The position numbers were made by a program, and so were the translations under genes. Under the pieces are notes generated by a model. It was not told where the DNA came from and ran no database searches. It worked only from the letters and a program-made list of their open reading frames with translations. Below are positions 58,963-64,000 of a stretch of 64,000 nucleotides of DNA, one piece after another. The first letter of the stretch is position 1; every line of letters begins with the position of its first letter. Source of the DNA: Hymenobacter polaris (GTDB lineage: Bacteria; Bacteroidota; Bacteroidia; Cytophagales; Hymenobacteraceae); contig NZ_JABBGH010000001.1 of NCBI RefSeq assembly GCF_012927305.1, positions 930,001 to 994,000 on the forward strand, read 5' to 3'.

Positions 58963-59300
58963 TACTTCGCTTGCAAAAGGGCCAGCCCTTGGGCCAGCGT
59001 GTCAACCGTGCTGAAAAAGCTTAGGAAGCCGGTGTCGCTCATCACGTCCTTGATGTCTTCCGACGTGCCCACCAGCACTACCTGGCCATTCTTCGCCTTG
59101 AGCTGGCGGTACACCACCAGGAGCACGCGCAGGCCGGCGCTCGACAGAAAATCCACCTGCGTGAGGTCGATTATCACTTCGCGCTGCCCTTGAATAGCCG
59201 TCAGGGCCGTGCGCTCGAACTCGCCGGCCGTTTTGCTGTCGATGCTGCCCTCGGCCGTCACGACGGTAATGTCCTCGACCGTGCTTGTGGTTGCAGTCAT
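58962..59300 (-). CDS. STAS anti-anti-sigma factor (second), coupled to glgX
   Basis: A 112-residue STAS protein from the ATG at 59300 (MTATTSTVEDITVV). VIIDLTQVDFLSSAGLRVLL carries the phospho-acceptor Ser of SpoIIAA-type proteins. It is distinct from the STAS protein at 56051-56365 and may be a second input to the same kinase. The stop TAA overlaps the glgX ATG by one base. It follows the AGE-epimerase gene by 88 bases. Confidence 0.92.
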   Translation of the reverse strand: MTATTSTVEDITVVTAEGSIDSKTAGEFERTALTAIQGQREVIIDLTQVDFLSSAGLRVLLVVYRQLKAKNGQVVLVGTSEDIKDVMSDTGFLSFFSTVDTLAQGLALLQAK

Positions 59301-59388
59301 AATAACTAGTAAAAAAGAGGTAGTAAAAAAGTGGCCTCCCCGAGGGCCCTGGCAGCGGCCAACGGCCCTCGGGGAGGCCAAATGCACC

Positions 59389-61278
59389 CTAGCCCGCCGG
59401 CGCCAGCAGCACCTTCACGCGCACCTGCTTGTCGGTGTCGGGCAGCTGCACGGTGAGGGCGTCGGCGTCGTAGTTGGCGTAGGGCTGGTCGTCGATGAAG
59501 CACTCCGCGATGCGCACGCTGCCTTTGGGCAGGATGTCGGGCGACACGTACAGCACGTTGTCCTTGAAGGCGCCGGGGTAGGGCTTGAAGTAGAAGTAGG
59601 TTGGCTTCTTGGTGATGAGCAGGTTGGTGTATACCGTCGAGAGGAAGCACAGCTCGGTGCTGTGGTAGGCGCTCATCGAGTGGCTGCCCTTGAAGCGCTC
59701 GGTGCCCAGCAGGTAGGGCATGCCGTTGGCCAGCACGTTGAAGTACACGCCGCCCTCGTCGGTGTCGAGGAAGAAGGCGTTGTAGAAGTTAGCCGACTCG
59801 CGGGCGTACTTCAAATACTCCTCATTGCCCAGGATGCCGTGCAGAATCATGTAGGCCAGGATGGCCTGCTCCTGCTGCCACCACGCCTTGCGGTCGTGCC
59901 ACACAAACTTGTGGTGCTTGCCCTGCTTGTCCACGCGCTCCACCACGTCGTACCAGCCGCCGCGCTGCTGGTCGGAGCCGGCCTCGGGCATGATTTCGGC
60001 GATTTTGGTGGCGAAGTCCAGGTACTCCTGCTTGGGCTTGAGCGACTGCATGCGCATCAGGTTCCAGGCAATTTTGAGGTTGTGGCCCACCACGGCGCGG
60101 TTTTGCTGCCAGCCCCAGGTCTGGTCCTTGCTCCAGTCTTCCATAAACTTCTCCTGCACGAAGGGGCTGTTTTCGTAGTCGGGGAAGTACTTGGTGATGG
60201 TATCGAAGGTGTACTCCAGGAAGTCGGCGTACTTCTGCTCGCCGGTGGCCAGGTACAGGTTCACGAGGTAGGCCGGGGCGTGGTCGCCCACCGAGTTCCA
60301 GTTTTTGCGGGCCTGGTTGTGGGCCAGCGAGGGGTCGCGCGGGTCGAGGCCAATGGGCTCGAGGTGCGAGAAGTAGCCGCCCTGCTCGTTGTCCTTGTAG
60401 TACTTCTCAAACAAGTCAATCGTCAGCTCGATGTCCTTCAGAATGCGCTTGTCGCCGGTCAGGCGGAAGGTCTGGGTGGGGCCGGCCAGGGCGTAAATCT
60501 GCTCGTACATGGGTATCGAGTAGAAGTCGTCGCCAAATTCCGAGGTCAGCAGCTTGGTTTCCTGGTCGCCGTCCACCTTCAGGCCGTGGTACCAGTATAT
60601 CAGGTTCTCATCCTGGTCGAAGAAGCGCAGGTGGTCGCGCAGGTACTCGGTGCCCTTCTCGGCGCCCTCCAGGTATTCGTCCTTGCCGGTGAGCATGTAG
60701 GCCGAGGCAAAGCCGTAGACCATGCGCGAGATGGTGTCGGTTTCCTGCAGGTAGTCGCCGTGCTTGGTGCCCCCCAGGTGCAGCATCGTGCGGTACTTGT
60801 GGTAGTCGATGGGCTCGGCCGGGTAGTTGAACTGCCACTTGAGGTAGCTCGTGGCGATGGACGAAATCTGGTTTATCCACCAGTCCTGGTTTTCCTGGCG
60901 GTACTCGCCGGGCTTGGTGCTCGGAAACACCAGCCACTGCACTTCAAACAAGGGTTCCGAGTCGCCATCGGCCGAATAAAACGTGCCGTAGGCGTGCACG
61001 TACTGGCCCTTGGTCGAGAGCAGTTCATACATCACCCCGCTGGCATCCTGCCACCCCTCGTCGAGGTTGCGCACGGTGCGGGCAAACACGCTGGTCGTCA
61101 GCACTGCCTTAAAGGGCCGCCCGTCCGAGGTTTCGAGGACGAACGTTTTTTCGCTGGGCGTAAACTCGGTCACGTAGCCCGAAATGGTATCCGAGAACGT
61201 GAAGTTGATTTTCATCGCCGGCGTGGTCGTCGTCGGGCCAGGATGCTGTTCGGTGGCAGTAAGCTGTTCGGTAGCCAT
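59389..61278 (-). CDS. AGE-family epimerase/isomerase-like protein
   Basis: A 629-residue protein. The central 400 residues show the (alpha/alpha)6-barrel pattern of N-acylglucosamine 2-epimerases and cellobiose 2-epimerases (ARKNWNSVGDHAPAYLVNLY, WGWQQNRAVVGHNLKIAWNL, KFVWHDRKAWWQQEQAILAY), with the conserved His and Trp residues. An N-terminal domain of about 170 residues and a C-terminal beta domain make it longer than the usual 400 residues. It has no signal peptide. With glgX downstream it suggests intracellular glucan or oligosaccharide metabolism (inference). Confidence 0.85.
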   Translation of the reverse strand: MATEQLTATEQHPGPTTTTPAMKINFTFSDTISGYVTEFTPSEKTFVLETSDGRPFKAVLTTSVFARTVRNLDEGWQDASGVMYELLSTKGQYVHAYGTFYSADGDSEPLFEVQWLVFPSTKPGEYRQENQDWWINQISSIATSYLKWQFNYPAEPIDYHKYRTMLHLGGTKHGDYLQETDTISRMVYGFASAYMLTGKDEYLEGAEKGTEYLRDHLRFFDQDENLIYWYHGLKVDGDQETKLLTSEFGDDFYSIPMYEQIYALAGPTQTFRLTGDKRILKDIELTIDLFEKYYKDNEQGGYFSHLEPIGLDPRDPSLAHNQARKNWNSVGDHAPAYLVNLYLATGEQKYADFLEYTFDTITKYFPDYENSPFVQEKFMEDWSKDQTWGWQQNRAVVGHNLKIAWNLMRMQSLKPKQEYLDFATKIAEIMPEAGSDQQRGGWYDVVERVDKQGKHHKFVWHDRKAWWQQEQAILAYMILHGILGNEEYLKYARESANFYNAFFLDTDEGGVYFNVLANGMPYLLGTERFKGSHSMSAYHSTELCFLSTVYTNLLITKKPTYFYFKPYPGAFKDNVLYVSPDILPKGSVRIAECFIDDQPYANYDADALTVQLPDTDKQVRVKVLLAPAG

Positions 61279-61342
61279 TGCGTACTAGGTGAAGGAGTTA
61301 AGAGGAAGAAAAGACTAACTGGCCGGCCGGGGCAACGCTGCC

Positions 61343-61780
61343 CTAGGGGGTAGCCAGGGCGGGGTCGTCGGTGAAGCCCTGGCTGATTTCGACGATGTTG
61401 CCGTCGGGGTCGCGCACCCACACCGTGCGCCAGCCCGGGATGAAAGCGTCGAAGTCGAGCGGCCCTAGCGTTACCTCGGCCGCGGGCCCTAGGGCGGCCA
61501 GCGTGTCGTCCACGCTAGTTACCTGGAAGGCCAGGTGCCGCACGCCGGGGTAGTGGGCACCATCGCCGGTTAGCAGCGGCAGCCCGGCCGGCCGCTCGGC
61601 ATCGGCCCGAAACAGCTCCAGGTACACGCCGTGGCTGTTTTTGAGAAACACAATCTCATTGCCCGCGCCCAGCGGAATCGCCCGCGCCCGGCGAAAGCCA
61701 AAGTGCTGCGCGTAGAACTCCTCGGTGCGGCCTAGCTCGGCGCACGAAAGGGCGATGTGGGAAAACAGGAGGTCGGCCAT
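61343..61780 (-). CDS. VOC-family (glyoxalase/dioxygenase fold) protein
   Basis: A 145-residue single-module VOC protein. The metal-site pattern His in FSHIALSC, Glu in GVYLELFRA, His in VRHLAFQV and Glu in DPDGNIVEISQ is complete. Members include glyoxalase I, ring-cleaving dioxygenases and resistance proteins; the substrate cannot be told. It follows the DJ-1-like gene by 9 bases, which suggests cotranscription. A detoxification role for both, against reactive aldehydes, is a reasonable inference. Confidence 0.9.
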   Translation of the reverse strand: MADLLFSHIALSCAELGRTEEFYAQHFGFRRARAIPLGAGNEIVFLKNSHGVYLELFRADAERPAGLPLLTGDGAHYPGVRHLAFQVTSVDDTLAALGPAAEVTLGPLDFDAFIPGWRTVWVRDPDGNIVEISQGFTDDPALATP

Positions 61781-61789
61781 GAGGGGTAG

Positions 61790-62377
61790 CTAAGCGCGTG
61801 CAGCCAGGATGTCAATGATTTTGTGCGCAAACAGGTGGGCGTGCCCGCCCGAGCGGCCCGTTACCAGGTCGTCGCCGTCGGTCACCACGTCCTCGTTCAC
61901 GTAGATGGCGCCGTAGGCCTTGGCGTCGCCCACCAGGTTGTTGTGGCACACCAGGCGGCGGCCCCGCACCAGCTCGGTGGCCGGGGCCGTGAGCCAGAGC
62001 CCGTGGCAGATGATGCCCTTGAGGATGGACGGCTCGGCAAAGGCGCGCTTCAGAAACTCGGTGGCCGGGGGTATCTTCTCCACGTCCTCGGTGTAGCGCA
62101 GGCGGTCGCTCACCATGCCCGAGGGCACGATGATGGCGTCGTAGCTGCGCAGCTCCTCGTCGCTCATATGCTCGAAGCTTTCCCAGCAGTCCATGGGCGC
62201 GCGGTACTCGTGGCCCAGAAACGTCAGCTTCGGCTGGTTCCAGAGGCGGCTCAAAAAGTGCACCTCGGCGCCCTCTTCCGGGAAGCGAAACTTGTAGTAA
62301 AATATCTCGTTCTCAAAATAATCGGCCTCGAACAGGATGCCGATTTTCTTGCCTTTTAGGCGCTGGGTATCAGCCAT
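61790..62377 (-). CDS. DJ-1/PfpI-family protein
   Basis: A 195-residue class-I glutamine-amidotransferase-fold protein from the ATG at 62377 (MADTQRLKGKKIGILFEADY). The nucleophile elbow is GIICHGLWL with the conserved Cys; the Glu of the family lies in FEADYFENE. An insert AKAYGAIYVNEDVVTDGDDL precedes the typical GHAH. Family members are proteases, glyoxalase III or deglycases and chaperones. It lies 9 bases before the VOC gene and 16 after an NTF2-like gene, in a compact sub-operon. Confidence 0.9.
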   Translation of the reverse strand: MADTQRLKGKKIGILFEADYFENEIFYYKFRFPEEGAEVHFLSRLWNQPKLTFLGHEYRAPMDCWESFEHMSDEELRSYDAIIVPSGMVSDRLRYTEDVEKIPPATEFLKRAFAEPSILKGIICHGLWLTAPATELVRGRRLVCHNNLVGDAKAYGAIYVNEDVVTDGDDLVTGRSGGHAHLFAHKIIDILAARA

Positions 62378-62393
62378 GGCGGGGGCTAGGGGG

Positions 62394-62819
62394 TTAGAGC
62401 GTGGCCGAGCCTTCGTGGTACTTGAGGTCATCCACGATGTACTTCGTGATGATGGGCGAGCCGTCGGGGCCGGCCTTCATTTCCCAGGTTTGGTAGGCGT
62501 CGGCGTTGATGCGCTTGCTGCTAGCTTCGGGAGCGTTCCACACGCTGGCTTCCCACTGCACCACCACGGCCACCGTGGCCGTGTCGCCGTGGATGGTGGC
62601 CTCGGCCTTTTTCACGGTGTGCACCTCGTCGAAGAAGATGCGAATAACGCGCTGGAACCAGCCCTCGAAGCCGGCCCAGCCGTACACGGTGGCTTCGGGA
62701 AACACCATTTCCAGCTCCTGGTCGGCCAGCATGGGCAGCACTTCCACCATGGGGGCGTGCACGTCGAGCTTGCGGTACCAGGCCTCGGCCATCGCCTGAA
62801 TAGATTCTTGGGTCAGCAT
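62394..62819 (-). CDS. NTF2/SnoaL-like protein (first of three)
   Basis: A 141-residue protein with the NTF2-like cone fold: a helix (QAMAEAWYRKLDVHAPM), a second helix region (GWAGFEGWFQRVIRIFFDEV) and a curved sheet (TATVAVVVQWEASVW). No catalytic set is certain. Such proteins are isomerases, cyclases or small-ligand-binding subunits. It is 16 bases upstream of the DJ-1 gene and 64 downstream of a second NTF2-like gene. Confidence 0.82.
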   Translation of the reverse strand: MLTQESIQAMAEAWYRKLDVHAPMVEVLPMLADQELEMVFPEATVYGWAGFEGWFQRVIRIFFDEVHTVKKAEATIHGDTATVAVVVQWEASVWNAPEASSKRINADAYQTWEMKAGPDGSPIITKYIVDDLKYHEGSATL

Positions 62820-62883
62820 AGAAGTAATTAGTTGAACTGCTAGGGTTGGGAGAAAACGCTCCCCCTAGGGGGCGCCCGGCCGG

Positions 62884-63276
62884 CTAGGCCAGCGACCCGT
62901 CGGGGTGCTGCACCATGCCGGCGAAGTGGATGGCAATGCGGCCGTCGCGCAGCACCCAGCTATCGGCGAAGCGCATGTGGGCGTCGCCGTCTTTGGTGTG
63001 CATGGTTATCTGCTCGGTTATCATCAGCGTCTGCGGGTCCTCGGTTTCGGCCCAAAACACGATGTCCGTTTCCAGCCCCTCAATGCCCAGGATGCCCTGC
63101 ATGTGCTCGCGCAGCTGCTCGCGGCCCTTGTAGATGATGGGCTTCTTCATGAAGCTGCTGATGAGCACCGCGTCGTCGGTGTACTGGTCGAGCAGGGCCT
63201 CGATGTTCTTGTCCAGAATAAGCTGGATGTGCGCGCGGTACAGGCGGCCCAGCGGGGTGTCGGGTACGTTGGTCAT
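62884..63276 (-). CDS. NTF2/SnoaL-like protein (second of three)
   Basis: A 130-residue NTF2-like protein (LYRAHIQLILDKNIEALLDQ, then DDAVLISSFMKKPIIYKG and REQLREHMQGILG), with a sheet ending in WVLRDGRIAIHFAG, the DUF4440/SnoaL pattern. The binding pocket residues are not diagnostic. It differs clearly from its two neighbours, so the three are not recent copies. It may act on a small hydrophobic substrate. Confidence 0.82.
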   Translation of the reverse strand: MTNVPDTPLGRLYRAHIQLILDKNIEALLDQYTDDAVLISSFMKKPIIYKGREQLREHMQGILGIEGLETDIVFWAETEDPQTLMITEQITMHTKDGDAHMRFADSWVLRDGRIAIHFAGMVQHPDGSLA

Positions 63277-63417
63277 GGTAACTGAATATCAGGTAGGTTA
63301 AGGGGCGGCTACCGGCGGCGCCAGCGCTTCCCGCTGCCAGCGGTGCGGCAGGTTCAGCGGGCGGCTTACCGACCAGGCAGCCACCTGGCCCAGCGGCCGG
63401 CCCTAGGGGCGGTGGGC

Positions 63418-63825
63418 TTACTTCAACTGGTTAATCAGGCCCCAGTCGTCCCAGTTGGCCCAGGCCTCGGTCAGTTTGCCGTCCACCACGTGGTACATCA
63501 CCAGGCCCTTCCAGGTGGCGCGGCGGCCGGTGCCCTCAATGCCCGCAAAGGGGTGCTGGTGGGTGCCGGGCGCCTCAAAGCGCACCACTACCTTGTCGCC
63601 CTCGGCCACCATGTCCACGACTTTCAGGTCGAGGTCGGGGAAGGCACCGTAGAGCATGTCCATCTGCGAGTGTAGCGCGTTTTCGCCCACAATGGCCTCG
63701 GGCACCGCCGAGCGGTCGATGTAAAAGCCGGGCGCCGTGTAGTCGGGAAATTTGCTGAAGTCGCGCTTTACCAGAATGGCGTCGACGTAGGCCCGCACCA
63801 CGGCCTTGTTTGCTTCGAGTGACAT
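63418..63825 (-). CDS. SnoaL-type ester-cyclase-like protein (third of three)
   Basis: A 135-residue protein of the ester cyclase/SnoaL family: NKAVVRAYVDAILVKRDFSK, then FPDLDLKVVDMVAEGDKVVV, GTHQHPFAGIEGTGRRATWK and EAWANWDDWGLINQL, which are characteristic. True SnoaL enzymes close polyketide rings by aldol condensation, but many homologues have unknown roles. No polyketide genes are nearby. It is followed at 141 bases by the second NTF2-like gene. Confidence 0.85.
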   Translation of the reverse strand: MSLEANKAVVRAYVDAILVKRDFSKFPDYTAPGFYIDRSAVPEAIVGENALHSQMDMLYGAFPDLDLKVVDMVAEGDKVVVRFEAPGTHQHPFAGIEGTGRRATWKGLVMYHVVDGKLTEAWANWDDWGLINQLK

Positions 63826-63911
63826 AAGCTAGAGAAATTAAAAAAGAGAAATTGCCGGAAGTAGCCTAGCCGCGGCGGCCCGCCGCGGGGCCGCGCCAGC
63901 TGCCTAGGTTA

Positions 63912-64000
63912 CTAGCTGTCGTACAGCATCTTAATGCCGTTAATTTGCTTCATCATGCTGATGACGTCGTTCTGCACCCGCGCCTCCGTGAATTTGCCGT
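63912..64000 (-). CDS. C-terminal end of an unrecognised protein (partial)
   Basis: A frame on the minus strand is open to the right edge and stops with TAG at 63912-63914. The 29 visible residues (including FTEARVQNDVISMMKQINGI) are helical. I do not recognise the family. It lies 86 bases upstream of the SnoaL gene on the same strand, so the minus-strand run continues beyond the window. Confidence 0.55.
   Translation of the reverse strand, partial: GKFTEARVQNDVISMMKQINGIKMLYDS

Noticed and set aside
59209..61353. A 714-codon open frame on the plus strand
   Set aside because: It is antisense to the AGE-family gene and has the Val/Gly/His/Leu-rich composition typical of G+C-rich shadow frames. 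Similar long antisense frames at 17275-18921, 5536-7008, 49812-51449 and 25348-26583 were rejected for the same reason.
1..64000. tRNA, rRNA and CRISPR array
   Set aside because: No cloverleaf with a CCA-proximal TTCRA loop, no rRNA-like tract and no regularly spaced direct repeats were found by eye. A tRNA scan would be needed to exclude a divergent tRNA.

Overview
The window looks like chromosomal DNA of a G+C-rich member of the Bacteroidota, most probably a Hymenobacter-like Cytophagales. This is inferred from a SusC/SusD pair, lipoproteins, DUF4468 and YtxH proteins, perfect matches to the Bacteroidota -7 promoter box (TAnnTTTG), and no reliance on Shine-Dalgarno sites. No rRNA, tRNA, CRISPR array or intact mobile element was seen.

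1-7.7 kb: the end of an unidentified gene; a 203-bp hairpin element; a decayed PHP-domain gene; a minus-strand susC-susD-phospholipase C unit with very large hairpins between its genes; and an IS3 orfA relic. 7.7-13 kb: an outer-membrane barrel protein and two small orphans, then a module that probably handles 3-keto-glycosides (DUF1080 hydrolase, GMC dehydrogenase, gluconate-dehydrogenase subunit 3) with a LacI-type operator. 13-21.4 kb: response regulator, histidine kinase, TolC, RND pump and membrane-fusion protein, with OmpR-type tandem half-sites before tolC. 21.6-35 kb: mostly single-gene units closed by clear terminators (alpha/beta hydrolase, ADP-ribosylglycohydrolase, Prc protease, an orphan, lysyl-tRNA synthetase, GT61 glycosyltransferase, YtxH and YtxH-CsbD stress proteins, Kazal lipoprotein, cupin, SpoIIAA-like protein, DUF4468 protein).

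35.1-64 kb: the most striking part. About 22 genes all run on the minus strand with short gaps or overlaps. In transcription order (right to left): three NTF2/SnoaL-like proteins, DJ-1/PfpI protein, VOC protein, AGE-family epimerase, STAS protein, GlgX, STAS protein, RsbW-like kinase, nSTAND-WD40 protein, TonB-dependent receptor, GNAT protein, nucleotide-transporter-like protein with HEAT repeats, propeller sensor kinase lacking its phospho-acceptor His, histidine kinase, receiver-PP2C phosphatase, LCIB-type carbonic anhydrase, bestrophin, cNMP-domain histidine kinase, and a receiver-thioredoxin-reductase fusion. It contains every part of a partner-switching circuit together with redox, cyclic-nucleotide, bicarbonate and glycogen genes. 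I read it as one signalling and stress locus that I cannot match to a described system.

Two genome-scale patterns cross the window. The palindrome CCTAGG occurs about 90 times by hand count, inside genes, in hairpins and at stop codons. Several families of long, near-perfect inverted repeats fill the intergenic gaps.
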